Of a DNA stretch of 26,254 bases, positions 16,042 to 24,090 are shown piece by piece. Source of the stretch: B1SED10-75 sp964636865. Lineage in GTDB: Bacteria > Bacillota > Dethiobacteria > DTU022 > PWGO01. The stretch's first letter is position 1. Each line of letters begins with the position of its first letter. A program made the translations under genes and the position numbers. The stretch covers positions 1 through 26,254 of the forward strand of contig CAZWVJ010000024.1 in the NCBI GenBank assembly GCA_964636865.1. Reading direction: 5' to 3'. The notes beneath the pieces are model-generated. The model was not told the origin of the DNA. It worked only from the letters and a program-made list of their open reading frames with translations, and did no database searches.

Positions 16042-16113
16042 GTGGGACAGGGGGACAGGTCCCTTGTCCCACCGCTTACCTTTAGGGACAGGGGGACAGG
16101 TCCCTTGTCCCAC
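16042..16113. repeat. Palindromic GGGACAGG-type intergenic repeats
   Basis: Two near-identical copies lie at 16042-16072 and 16084-16113, 41 bases apart. Each has GTGGGACA or AGGGACA on the left and TGTCCCAC on the right as outer arms, plus an inner GGGAC/GTCCC palindrome, so each can fold into a nearly continuous hairpin on either strand. A third right arm (TGTCCCAC, 16214-16221) survives beyond the assembly gap. Repeats of this type are, to my knowledge, scattered between genes in several Clostridia and resemble REP elements. No transposase gene is visible in the window. Confidence 0.8.
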
Positions 16114-16213
16114 NNNNNNNNNNNNNNNNNNNNNNNNNNNNNNNNNNNNNNNNNNNNNNNNNNNNNNNNNNNNNNNNNNNNNNNNNNNNNNNNNNNNNNN
16201 NNNNNNNNNNNNN
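16114..16213. other. Assembly gap of 100 N
   Basis: Exactly 100 undetermined bases, probably a scaffolding placeholder of unknown true length. Both flanks are copies of the same palindromic repeat, so the assembler probably failed on a longer repeat array. Whether further sequence, or even a gene, is missing here cannot be told. Apart from this gap, the 15892-16256 interval holds only the repeats and the HD gene promoter. Confidence 0.97.
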
Positions 16214-16256
16214 TGTCCCACATCCTTCCGGCCTACCTTTGGGGGGCTTGTGTTTG

Positions 16257-17981
16257 TTAAGCCTGTTTAACTTTAAGTCCGGGCATACGGTTAATTGCCG
16301 CCGCAATTTCATACTTGCGGGGCATAGCTAAATAACCGGGGTGCTGATCCTTGTAAGGGGATAAAATATCCAGGCTGTTTCGTTCCAGGTCAGCAAGCAA
16401 TTTTTCTATTGCTTCCTTCAAGGAGTAGCGGCCATCCAGGTATTCTTTGCGATAAAGGTAATACAAAATTTCTCCGATAGCCCGTGTCTGACTGTAATCC
16501 ACCAACTGCTCCACAAAGGCCAGACTAATATTTTGCTGCCCATATTGAATAGCATCCATGCTTCGGGCCGCTATTTTAATTTTTTTTCCTTTTCGCGGCT
16601 CCATCCCTTTAGAAAGGGGCATCCTCCGCGGCAGGGAACCGAAAGATTCACTCTCTTCTTCCCGGCGATGAGTGCGCATTTCGGCGGCGATGCGCCTGGC
16701 TTCCTCCGTAACTTCCACCGGTTTATATTCCTCCATCATAATTACCCTATCGGCCACATCGAAATAATCACCGGAACCACCTACGACCAAAACCGTGGAA
16801 ACTCCCATCTCTCCGGATAAAAGCTTAACTTTATCGATAAAAGGGGTAATGGGCTCCTTTTCCTTGGAAACAAGCGCCTGCATGCGCCGGTCGCGGATCA
16901 TAAAATTAGTAGCCGAAGTATCTTCATCCAGAAGCAGGAGGGATGTTCCCACTTCCAGGGCTTCCATGATGTTGGCCGCCTGGGAAGTCGAACCGCTGGC
17001 ATCTTCACTACCGAAGTCTTTGGTTCCAATTCCCTGGGGTAGGTTACTTATAAAAGGGCTGATATTAACATTGGCTATGCGCCGCCCGTCTTCCGCTCTT
17101 ATTTTGACCGTATCGTCCCGCGAAACTACGTAATCCCGGCCGTCTCCGGGAATATGATTGTAAACCCCTCTTTCCAGGGCGCGCAGTAAGGTCGATTTAC
17201 CATGATAGCCGCCGCCCACTACAAGGGTAACTCCTTCCGGCACAGCCATACCTTTTATCTTCCCCGCATGCGGCAGCTCCACTTCTTCTTCCAAAGATTC
17301 CGGGGAATTAAAAAGTACCAGCCCCGGCGCATTCAAAGGCTGATCGCTCACCCCGCTTCTACGCGGTAAAATAGCCCCGTTTCCCACAAAAGCTATCCAT
17401 CCGCGTTCCTGTAAAAGCCGGCGCAGATAATGCTGATCTTCGGCAGTATCCACATGCGTTCGAACCTCCCGGGCATCCAATGAAGAATATTTCAAAGCCC
17501 CTTTGACTATAGCCGGTATTTCTCGGGAAAAAATTTCAGCTGCTTCTTTGCCAAGCACGGTGCGGCCGCGGGCAGGCAGGCCCAGGCTAAAACGAGCTTC
17601 TACATAGTCGGAATTTACCACCATGGCCGTTCTTTCTAAAATTTCCTGGCCGCAAGTATCGATAAGCAGTGCTCCGCTTTTACCGCTTCCTCGATTTTGT
17701 CGGGGGAGCTCTTTTATTTGGCGGGCAAAACACCGCGTCAGATAATCCTGCAATGCTACGCGGCGCACATAATTGTTAAAAAGATCCTCCGGAAAAGCAG
17801 CTTCGGTTGCAGGCACCCGCACCCGCAGTAATGATGGCGCGGCGAAGGGATCCCCCTGCACATGATCCACGTAGAGGCGAAAATCGGAGAACTTATACTC
17901 TCCCTGAATATCTTTATAAGCCTTATAACCTTTCCCGTCAATTCTATGTAATGTCTGCATTAACTGCTGATCGCTTGCCAA
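16257..17981 (-). CDS. ABC-class ATPase of unknown function (COG3044/PF09818 type)
   Basis: A soluble protein of 574 aa with a complete but unusual ABC-type nucleotide site: Walker A GGGYHGKST (256-264), a signature-like SGSTSQAAN (329-337) and Walker B LLLLDEDTSATNFM (from 348). A VGGSGDYFDVADRVI segment near 400 occupies the switch region. The long N-terminal part has no motif I recognise, and no membrane helix is seen, so it is not a transporter permease fusion. The frame is open to TTG 17999, but that codon overlaps the ribosome binding site AGGAGG (17991-17996). The in-frame TTG at 17981, nine bases after it, is the better start. aroB ends 21 bases upstream, so it is probably co-transcribed with aroC-aroB, but nothing shows a link to the shikimate pathway. 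The cellular role is unknown. Confidence 0.85.
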   Translation of the reverse strand: MASDQQLMQTLHRIDGKGYKAYKDIQGEYKFSDFRLYVDHVQGDPFAAPSLLRVRVPATEAAFPEDLFNNYVRRVALQDYLTRCFARQIKELPRQNRGSGKSGALLIDTCGQEILERTAMVVNSDYVEARFSLGLPARGRTVLGKEAAEIFSREIPAIVKGALKYSSLDAREVRTHVDTAEDQHYLRRLLQERGWIAFVGNGAILPRRSGVSDQPLNAPGLVLFNSPESLEEEVELPHAGKIKGMAVPEGVTLVVGGGYHGKSTLLRALERGVYNHIPGDGRDYVVSRDDTVKIRAEDGRRIANVNISPFISNLPQGIGTKDFGSEDASGSTSQAANIMEALEVGTSLLLLDEDTSATNFMIRDRRMQALVSKEKEPITPFIDKVKLLSGEMGVSTVLVVGGSGDYFDVADRVIMMEEYKPVEVTEEARRIAAEMRTHRREEESESFGSLPRRMPLSKGMEPRKGKKIKIAARSMDAIQYGQQNISLAFVEQLVDYSQTRAIGEILYYLYRKEYLDGRYSLKEAIEKLLADLERNSLDILSPYKDQHPGYLAMPRKYEIAAAINRMPGLKVKQA

Positions 17982-18002
17982 ATTTAAAACCCTCCTCAAA
18001 AG

Positions 18003-19106
18003 CTATCTAAATTTCTTTATATAAGAATCTACTACTTCCTCAATCATTTGCTCCGGGGGATCTTGATAAATAACAGCTTCCCCCGAGTTATCCGGAAGGA
18101 CAAACACATTTGTTTGCCCCTCTCTTTTTTTATCATAAGTCAGTCTAACCATAACATCTTTGGTAGTCAACCATTCCGGAGGTGACTTTATCCCGGTTAA
18201 ATTTAAAAGTTCCCTGCTCCGAGATGCCGGGGACGGCTTGAGCAACTCCAGTTTTTCCGCCAGGGAAACAGCCATCTCCATGCCGGCAAGCACCGCTTCC
18301 CCATGCAAGTAATAACTATAGCCAGTGGCAGACTCCAGAGCATGGCCAAAGGTGTGCCCCAGGTTTAAAATACGCCTCTGCCCTTTTTCTTTTTCATCGG
18401 CTTCTACCACCCCAGCTTTGTCTTTTACCGCAGTGGTAACAGCCCATAATAAGCTTTCCTCGTCCCGCTTTAACAACTTGGGCAGATTTTCCTCCAGCCA
18501 GTGAAAAAATTCCCGATTTCCTATAAACCCATACTTAATCACTTCCGCCACACCGGCTCTGTATTCCCGCTCCGTCAAGCTTTCCAGCGTCTCGGGATCG
18601 ATAACTACCAGCTGAGGTTGATAAAAAGCGCCGATAAGATTTTTGCCGCGGGGATGATTAACCCCCACCTTTCCTCCCACACTGCTGTCTACCTGGGCTA
18701 GAAGCGTTGTAGGCACCTGCACAAACGGCACTCCCCGCAGGTAAGTAGCGGCTACAAATCCGGCTAAATCTCCCACCATACCGCCTCCGAGCGCCACAAT
18801 GGGAGAACGGCGATCTAACTCCGCTTCCAGGGCATGATCATATAATTTCTTCGCCTCATCCAGGTTTTTACTTTCTTCCCCTGCCTTTATTTGCTCGGGA
18901 AAAACTTCAAACCCGGCATCCTCCAATGACTGCCGGGCTATATTGCCATAAAGTGGGTAAACCATAGTATCCGAAACCAGCAATACCTTTTTACCCGTAT
19001 TCATTTGCGCCAATTGTTCCCCCAACTGAGGCAATCCGCCCCTTCCGATAAAAACGGGGTAAGTTTGCCCGCCGGGGCTTATTTCCACCCGGTCCATTTC
19101 ACTCAC
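18003..19106 (-). CDS. aroB: 3-dehydroquinate synthase
   Basis: Second step of the shikimate pathway: converts DAHP to 3-dehydroquinate using NAD and a divalent metal. The NAD-binding GGGMVGDLAGF (107-117) and the LRGVPFVQVPTTLLAQVDSS segment are intact. Metal ligands correspond to E188, H251 (GHTFGH) and H268 (LHGE). It is 367 aa, the usual size. The frame starts with GTG at 19106, only two bases from AGAGGAG. An in-frame ATG three codons later (19097) is 11 bases from the site, so the true start could be either. aroC lies 49 bases upstream in the same direction. The shikimate kinase gene, often between these two, is absent here. Confidence 0.96.
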   Translation of the reverse strand: MSEMDRVEISPGGQTYPVFIGRGGLPQLGEQLAQMNTGKKVLLVSDTMVYPLYGNIARQSLEDAGFEVFPEQIKAGEESKNLDEAKKLYDHALEAELDRRSPIVALGGGMVGDLAGFVAATYLRGVPFVQVPTTLLAQVDSSVGGKVGVNHPRGKNLIGAFYQPQLVVIDPETLESLTEREYRAGVAEVIKYGFIGNREFFHWLEENLPKLLKRDEESLLWAVTTAVKDKAGVVEADEKEKGQRRILNLGHTFGHALESATGYSYYLHGEAVLAGMEMAVSLAEKLELLKPSPASRSRELLNLTGIKSPPEWLTTKDVMVRLTYDKKREGQTNVFVLPDNSGEAVIYQDPPEQMIEEVVDSYIKKFR

Positions 19107-19155
19107 ATCTCCTCTGATTTTATAAGCCTCAAGGCAAGGGGACGGTTCTTTTGCC

Positions 19156-20328
19156 TTACATCAAATTCCGGTAAGCGCCGTAAAAAGCTTTCATCTCTTC
19201 CAGGGTGTCGCCTGCTATTTTTTCCCGGAAGGCCACGGCTAATTCCCAGGCCACAATTGCTTCTCCCACTACTGAAGCTGCCGGAACCGCGCAAACATCG
19301 GCGCGCTCTACAGCAGCATCTGATTTTTCACCGGTGGCCAGGTCAACACTGGGCAAGGGGGTAGCCAAGGTGGGAATGGGCTTCATGGCTGCTCTCACCA
19401 CCAGGGGTTCGCCGTTGGAAATCCCTCCCTCAATGCCTCCTGCCCGGTTAGTAGAACGGGCAACTTCACCGGAATCATCATAGTAAAAAGGATCATGCAC
19501 CTTGCTGCCCCGCTCGGCGGCTGCCCGGCAGCCCAACCCTACCTCTACGCCTTTGATGCCCTGCAAGCTCATCAACCCGCCTGCCATACGCCCGTCCAGT
19601 TTTTTATCTGCTTGCACGTGGCTACCCAGGCCCGGCGGAACCCCAATAACTATAATTTCAAATACTCCCCCCAGGGTATCCCCGTCTTCCCTAGCCCGGT
19701 CTATTGCTCCCATCATTTCCTTTTCTTTTTCAGCATCAGCGCAACGCAGGGGTGACGATTCTACCTTTTCATAATCCTGTGGCTCGGTTACCTGCATTTG
19801 CCCGCCTTCGTTGTCTTTGCCGGTTTTATCTCCTATACCGCCGATGGAAACCACGTGGCTGAAAACATGGATATCCATCTCTTCCAAAATGCGGCGAGCC
19901 ACGCTTCCCACAGCTACCCTTATGGCTGTTTCCCGGGCACTCGATCTCTCCAGCACATCACGTAAATCTTTCCGCCCGTATTTTATCCCGCCGGCATAAT
20001 CTGCGTGCCCCGGGCGAGGAGAAGTAACCGGTTCCACCCTGTCGGGTTTTTCTCCGTCGGGAGCCATAATTTCCCGCCAGTTTTCCGCATCCCGGTTTTT
20101 AATTTGCAAAGTAAGGGGGCTACCTATGGTCTCATTAAACCTTAAACCCGACATAAACTCCACCCGGTCACTTTCAATTTGCATACGGCCGCCGCGTCCA
20201 TAACCCTGCTGCCGCCGTTTTAATTGCGTATTAATGTATTCCGCATCAAGGTTAAGGCCTGCCGGAACACCTTCTATTATGGCCGTCAGGCAAAGCCCAT
20301 GAGATTCTCCCCCGCTGAGATAGCGCAT
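19156..20328 (-). CDS. aroC: Chorismate synthase
   Basis: Last step of the shikimate pathway: converts 5-enolpyruvylshikimate-3-phosphate to chorismate with reduced FMN. It is 390 aa with the family signatures GESHG (H10), RRQQGYGRGGRM (38-49), PRPGHADYAG (H108) and RSSARETA (128-135), plus GGISNGEPLV towards the C-terminus. The ATG at 20328 follows GGAAGG eight bases upstream. A 72-base nested hairpin ends 28 bases upstream of the start and may control expression or separate it from the histidine operon. aroB follows after 49 bases. Confidence 0.97.
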   Translation of the reverse strand: MRYLSGGESHGLCLTAIIEGVPAGLNLDAEYINTQLKRRQQGYGRGGRMQIESDRVEFMSGLRFNETIGSPLTLQIKNRDAENWREIMAPDGEKPDRVEPVTSPRPGHADYAGGIKYGRKDLRDVLERSSARETAIRVAVGSVARRILEEMDIHVFSHVVSIGGIGDKTGKDNEGGQMQVTEPQDYEKVESSPLRCADAEKEKEMMGAIDRAREDGDTLGGVFEIIVIGVPPGLGSHVQADKKLDGRMAGGLMSLQGIKGVEVGLGCRAAAERGSKVHDPFYYDDSGEVARSTNRAGGIEGGISNGEPLVVRAAMKPIPTLATPLPSVDLATGEKSDAAVERADVCAVPAASVVGEAIVAWELAVAFREKIAGDTLEEMKAFYGAYRNLM

Positions 20329-20356
20329 CTTTCCGACCTTCCTTTCTGATTTCCAC

Positions 20357-20428
20357 TTAAAAAGCTATTCCCGGCGCCCGGCTTTGGCCTTAACCCGGCG
20401 CCGTTGATTTAAGCAGGGAGCTTTTTAA
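20357..20428 (-). promoter_or_regulatory. Large nested hairpin in the aroC leader
   Basis: The outer arms TTAAAAAGCT (20357-20366) and AGCTTTTTAA (20419-20428) are perfectly complementary over ten bases. Inside are CCC/GGG, then two GGCGCC hexamers that can pair, then GGC-CAAA-GCC as the apical stem. On the minus strand the 3' arm ends in UUUUU directly after AGC, so the whole could act as a terminator/attenuator of read-through from ogt. The aroC ribosome binding site follows about ten bases later. No T-box or known riboswitch motif is seen. Confidence 0.55.
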
Positions 20429-20545
20429 AACTTTCCTTATCGTGTTGACTGCCCCTGCCTTCCAGCGCGCCCTGTCAAATAGAGACACTTTATAAGCTCT
20501 TCGTTCGCATTACTCTTTTATCCTCTTTATAAAACACCGGGACCG

Positions 20546-20580
20546 GAAAAACTAACCCCTCTTCCCCGAGAGTTTTAAGA
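20546..20580 (-). terminator. Possible weak terminator after ogt
   Basis: About 40 bases past the ogt stop, minus-strand CTCT and AGAG form a short stem with flanking AAC/GTT pairing. TTAGTTTTT follows. The stem is weak. The rest of the 20329-20617 interval holds the aroC leader hairpin and no open frame or convincing promoter. Confidence 0.3.
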
Positions 20581-20617
20581 TTTTCAATTATCGTAAACTC
20601 ACCCTTTAAGCAGAGGT

Positions 20618-21100
20618 TTAAGAAATTTTTCGCTCCATGCCCAGCAAACTTTCCTTCCAGCTTTCACCGGCGCTAAATCCGCCCATGCTTCCATCTGCCC
20701 TAATCACCCGGTGGCAAGGAATTAACAGGGGAAAACGGTTGGCTGCGAGAACGTTTCCCACCGCCCTGCCGGCCCCCGGGAAACCGGCCCGCTCGGCCAC
20801 TTCCCCGTATGAAAGCACTTCTCCGTAACCTATGCGCCGCACCACCTGCAAAACTTGCTGTTGAAACCAGGTATAAGCGCTTAAATCCAGGGGATATTCC
20901 CGGGTTATTTCCCCTCCGTTAAAGTAACGTGCCAGATCTTCCTCCAATTCCGGCCAGGGAAAAAAGCCTGCCGGATAAGGCAAAACCGCCCTCTCCCCTT
21001 CTTCACCCGGTAAAAATAAGCGATATATGCCCTTGGAGTGAAATAACAGCTGAAACCATCCTTTTTGCGTAATCAAGCAATGCCTGAAAAGCTGCTGCAC
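20618..21100 (-). CDS. ogt: Methylated-DNA--protein-cysteine methyltransferase
   Basis: A suicide repair protein that moves the alkyl group from O6-alkylguanine in DNA to its own cysteine. It is 160 aa. The active-site motif PCHRV is intact with C129. The preceding helix-turn-helix region has the family pattern YGEVLSYGEVAERAG (92-106) and RAVGNVLAANR (112-122), and the IRADGSMGGFSAG segment follows. The GTG at 21100 is six bases after GGAGGGAG. It lies one base beyond the stop of the histidinol phosphatase gene, so it is the last gene of the histidine operon although its function is DNA repair. Nothing suggests a horizontal origin. Confidence 0.93.
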   Translation of the reverse strand: MQQLFRHCLITQKGWFQLLFHSKGIYRLFLPGEEGERAVLPYPAGFFPWPELEEDLARYFNGGEITREYPLDLSAYTWFQQQVLQVVRRIGYGEVLSYGEVAERAGFPGAGRAVGNVLAANRFPLLIPCHRVIRADGSMGGFSAGESWKESLLGMERKIS

Positions 21101-21101
21101 T

Positions 21102-21911
21102 TTAAACTCCCTCCAGTGGAACAGAGCATCCTTTCCTGCCCTCGAAACAGGTTATTTCCTTAACACCGGCTTCCTTTAATGCTTCCGATGCCCGGGAAAA
21201 ATGGCGCCCTACCTGTTCCGGAGAATGGGCATCCGACCCCAGAACCATCCTTACACCCTTGCGGGCGCATATATTTAACATCTCTTGAGACGGATAAAGC
21301 TCATTCACCGGCGCATCCAGGCCCGCCGTATTAACCTCCAAACAGATATCTTTACTATGCAGCAGCTCGGCTATCTCCTCGTAAAAAGGCATTAACAAGT
21401 TCTTTTCCAACCGGTAACCGAATTTCTTCACCACGTCAATGTGCCCGATAATATCAAAAAGGCCGCTGTAACAAGCATCCCGCACCAGGGAATAATAGCG
21501 GGCATACACCTCCTCCAGCGAGCATTCTTCAAACCCTGCGGAGTAGTAGGGATGGGTAAAATCCCAATCATCCATAAAGTGGATTGATCCCATTACATAA
21601 TCAAACGGGTAGAGCTCCAGTTGAGAAGTAGCCAAATCTGTTTTTCCGGGGATATAATCCACCTCAGCCCCGGTTTTTACAGTAACTCCTTCTGCCGCCT
21701 GCGCAGTTTGCCGCACCATCTGCACGTAATCATCTAATTCGGAAGCTTCCATGGTAACCTGGGTTTTAGGGGTAAAATCCATTAACCCTAAAGGAAAATG
21801 ATCGGCAAACCCAATTTCCCGCAATCCATTTTGCCGGGCGCGTTGCACATACTCTTCTAACGTCCCATTGGCATGGCGGCAGAGGTATGTGTGCAAATGA
21901 TAGTCTATCAT
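21102..21911 (-). CDS. hisK: Histidinol-phosphatase, PHP family (HisK/HisJ type)
   Basis: Removes phosphate from L-histidinol phosphate, the step before HisD. It is a 269-aa PHP-domain protein with metal ligands in HLHT (H5, H7), ADHF (D37-H38), GAEVDYI (E83), GSIHF (H111), GHIDVVKKF (H157) and GSDAHS (D227, H229), so all expected PHP motifs are present. This is the Bacillus-type enzyme, unrelated to the HAD-type phosphatase fused to HisB in enterics. That fits the monofunctional hisB here. The ATG overlaps the hisIE stop (ATGA), and ogt follows one base after its stop. Confidence 0.93.
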   Translation of the reverse strand: MIDYHLHTYLCRHANGTLEEYVQRARQNGLREIGFADHFPLGLMDFTPKTQVTMEASELDDYVQMVRQTAQAAEGVTVKTGAEVDYIPGKTDLATSQLELYPFDYVMGSIHFMDDWDFTHPYYSAGFEECSLEEVYARYYSLVRDACYSGLFDIIGHIDVVKKFGYRLEKNLLMPFYEEIAELLHSKDICLEVNTAGLDAPVNELYPSQEMLNICARKGVRMVLGSDAHSPEQVGRHFSRASEALKEAGVKEITCFEGRKGCSVPLEGV

Positions 21912-22576
21912 GAGCTGTTATCACCGGCGCGCCTGTCAGCCAGCTCTCCCAAAACCCGGTTAAAGCTTATTTCTTGGGATTCCAGCATCACCATAAGATG
22001 AAACAACAAATCAGCTGATTCTTTGATAATTTCCGAGTTGCTATTCTCTTCAAAAGCAAGAACAACCTCCATTGCTTCCTCCCCCACTTTCCGGGCTACC
22101 TCTTTTCTATCGCCGTCCAGCAGAGACGCCACATACGAATCTTCGGGGCGGTTCTCTTTACGTTCCCTGATTACCCCTGTGAGCTCCGAAAGAATAGTGG
22201 ATGCACCGGCCTGCTCTCCATTTTCTGTGCTTTGCTCAAGCATAGGATTAAAAAAGCAAGTATAGTGACCGGTATGGCAAGCCAACCCCTTTTGCTCTAC
22301 TTTGATGAGAAGGGTGTCGGCATCACAATCGTAGAAAATGGATTTTACATTTTGCACGTGCCCGGAAGACTCGCCTTTCTGCCAGTAACACTGCCGACTG
22401 CGGCTCCAGAACCATGTATTTCCGGTTTCCATGGTTTTTTGCAGAGAATCGGGATTCATATAAGCCATCATTAGCACATCACCGGTATTTATGTCCTGGA
22501 TAATGGCCGGAATTAAACCATCTGCATTATATTTTAACTGCTCAATCATCTGACTATTTTTTTCCATCTCACTCAT
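21908..22576 (-). CDS. hisIE: Bifunctional phosphoribosyl-AMP cyclohydrolase / phosphoribosyl-ATP pyrophosphohydrolase
   Basis: Steps 2 and 3 of histidine biosynthesis in one protein of 222 aa. The N-terminal HisI domain (about 10-115) has WQKGESSGH (65-73), the metal-binding DCDAD (83-87), and C100 and C107 in GLACHTGHYTC. The C-terminal HisE domain has the helical ARKVGEEAMEVVLA motif near 161-174. The frame is open to 22702, but the first 42 residues overlie the hisF C-terminus and look unrelated to the family. The ATG at 22576 is eight bases after GAGGTG and overlaps the hisF stop by eight bases, so translation is probably coupled. Confidence 0.95.
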   Translation of the reverse strand: MSEMEKNSQMIEQLKYNADGLIPAIIQDINTGDVLMMAYMNPDSLQKTMETGNTWFWSRSRQCYWQKGESSGHVQNVKSIFYDCDADTLLIKVEQKGLACHTGHYTCFFNPMLEQSTENGEQAGASTILSELTGVIRERKENRPEDSYVASLLDGDRKEVARKVGEEAMEVVLAFEENSNSEIIKESADLLFHLMVMLESQEISFNRVLGELADRRAGDNSS

Positions 22577-23330
22577 TGCGAAACACCTCAATTTCACGTT
22601 TTTGCAAATAATCTTTAACTTCTTTAATGGTAAAACGGCGGTAATGAAAAACTGAAGCCGCCAGAACCGCATCTGCCCCTGCTTTTTCCAATACATCGGC
22701 AAAATGCTCCAGGGCTCCGGCTCCGCCGGAAGCGATCACCGGTAATGATACTTCTCTACAAACAGCACCCGTTAGCTCCAGATCGTATCCATCTTTTAAT
22801 CCATCCCGATCAATGGAAGTCAACAATATTTCGGCGGCTCCCCTGTTTTCCACTTCCCGCGCCCATTCTGTCGCCTTCAGGCCGGTTGGCTTTTTACCTC
22901 CGTGGGTATAAACTTCCCAGTCATTCAACTCGGGATTCCACCTGGCATCAATGGCTACTACTATTTTTTTACCAAAGGAAGATGCCGCTTCTTCAATAAA
23001 AGCCGGCCGGTTTATAGCCGGAGTATTAAAGGAAACTTTGTCTACTCCCGCCTTGAAAAGATCTTCCATAAGCTCCGGGGTATTTATGCCTCCCCCCACA
23101 CAAAAGGGGATGCTTATTTCCCCGGCAACACGTGAAACCAGCTCTACCACCGTTTGCCGCCCCTCCTCGGAGGCAGAAATATCCAGAAAGACCAGCTCAT
23201 CGGCACCTTCATATTCATAAAAGCGGGCCAATTCCACAGGGTCGCCAGCTTTTTGTAAATTCACAAAGGCTTTTCCTTTTACTACCTTGCCGTCTTTTAC
23301 ATCCAGGCAGGGTATAATTCTTTTGCCCAT
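22569..23330 (-). CDS. hisF: Imidazole glycerol phosphate synthase cyclase subunit HisF
   Basis: The cyclase half of IGP synthase: uses ammonia to turn PRFAR into imidazole glycerol phosphate and AICAR. It is a TIM barrel with catalytic D10 (in KRIIPCLDVKDG) and D128 (VAIDARW), phosphate-binding GGGI and the ASGGAG loop. The frame is open to 23354, but MGKRIIPCLDV is the family N-terminus, and AAGGGGTG lies five bases before the ATG at 23330 (253 aa). It starts four bases after the hisA stop. Its glutaminase partner HisH, which supplies ammonia, is not encoded in this window, so it must be elsewhere or be replaced by free ammonia. Confidence 0.96.
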   Translation of the reverse strand: MGKRIIPCLDVKDGKVVKGKAFVNLQKAGDPVELARFYEYEGADELVFLDISASEEGRQTVVELVSRVAGEISIPFCVGGGINTPELMEDLFKAGVDKVSFNTPAINRPAFIEEAASSFGKKIVVAIDARWNPELNDWEVYTHGGKKPTGLKATEWAREVENRGAAEILLTSIDRDGLKDGYDLELTGAVCREVSLPVIASGGAGALEHFADVLEKAGADAVLAASVFHYRRFTIKEVKDYLQKREIEVFRNE

Positions 23331-23334
23331 TTCA

Positions 23335-24078
23335 TCACCCCTTATTATCCTCACCGCTAACAGCGACCATTGCTTCCGGCAACGTCACCTGGCCTGTATA
23401 AAGCGCTTTTCCGATAATAACACCCTTAATTCTGTAATCGTGCTGCAATTCTTTGAGTGCAATTACATCCTCTACGCGGGAAACCCCTCCCGAAGCTATG
23501 AGAGAAAGACCCGTACCCCGGGCCACCTTTTTTATGGCTTCCAGGTTAGGCCCTTTAAGAGTGCCATCCCGGTTAATATCCGTGTAGACGATCTCTTTGA
23601 CTCCGTAGCTTTCCAGGCGTTGAGCCAATTCTTCGGCATTCAAAACCGTATCTTCCTTCCAACCACCGATAGCTACTTTGCCATTTCGCGCATCAATTCC
23701 CACTATAACCCTTTCACCATATTCTTCTACCAGTTCTTTCAGAAGTTCCGGGTTTTCCACAGCCATTGTCCCCAAAATAACTTTGGAAACTCCCAGCTGG
23801 AAAGCTTCTTCCACTGCCTTGCGGGTGCGCATACCCCCGCCGAGTTGAAAAGGTATATTCACAGTAGAGGCTATCCGCTCTACCGCAGTGCCGTTAGCAG
23901 TCTTGCCGGAAAAAGCCCCGTCCAGGTCAACAAGGTGCAGGTATTTTGCCCCCAGTTCCTCCCATTGGCAGGCCACCTGCACGGGGTCCTGGCTGTAAAC
24001 GGTTTCTTGTTCGGGATTGCCGCGGAAAAGGCGCACACAGCATCCCCTTCGCAGATCAATAGCAGGGATAATTAACAA
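23335..24078 (-). CDS. hisA: ProFAR isomerase HisA
   Basis: Opens the ribose ring of ProFAR to give PRFAR, the substrate of HisF. It is a TIM barrel of 247 aa, paralogous to HisF, with catalytic D8 (IPAIDL) and D129 (GIDARNG), the QLGGGMR phosphate loop and ASGGVS. The start is TTG at 24078, with GAGGTG seven bases upstream. hisB ends 12 bases upstream. In most operons hisH sits in exactly this hisB-hisA junction, and there is no room for it here. Confidence 0.96.
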   Translation of the reverse strand: MLIIPAIDLRRGCCVRLFRGNPEQETVYSQDPVQVACQWEELGAKYLHLVDLDGAFSGKTANGTAVERIASTVNIPFQLGGGMRTRKAVEEAFQLGVSKVILGTMAVENPELLKELVEEYGERVIVGIDARNGKVAIGGWKEDTVLNAEELAQRLESYGVKEIVYTDINRDGTLKGPNLEAIKKVARGTGLSLIASGGVSRVEDVIALKELQHDYRIKGVIIGKALYTGQVTLPEAMVAVSGEDNKG

Positions 24079-24090
24079 ATTAATTCACCT

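Noticed and set aside
15892..16256. Short open frames running through the N block
   Set aside because: They consist mainly of undetermined residues and palindromic repeat sequence, so they are artefacts of the gap.
20429..20545. T-box or other amino-acid riboswitch upstream of aroC
   Set aside because: No T-box sequence, specifier-loop layout or other known riboswitch core was found. Only the nested hairpin is supported. A TTGACA present here has no -10 at the right distance.
22577..22702. 42-residue N-terminal extension of hisIE
   Set aside because: It overlaps the hisF 3' end in another frame, is not family-like, and the ATG at 22576 has a well-placed ribosome binding site.
23287..24075. 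262-codon plus-strand open frame antisense to hisA
   Set aside because: hisA on the other strand is unmistakable. The antisense frame has no family features and looks like a codon-bias shadow.
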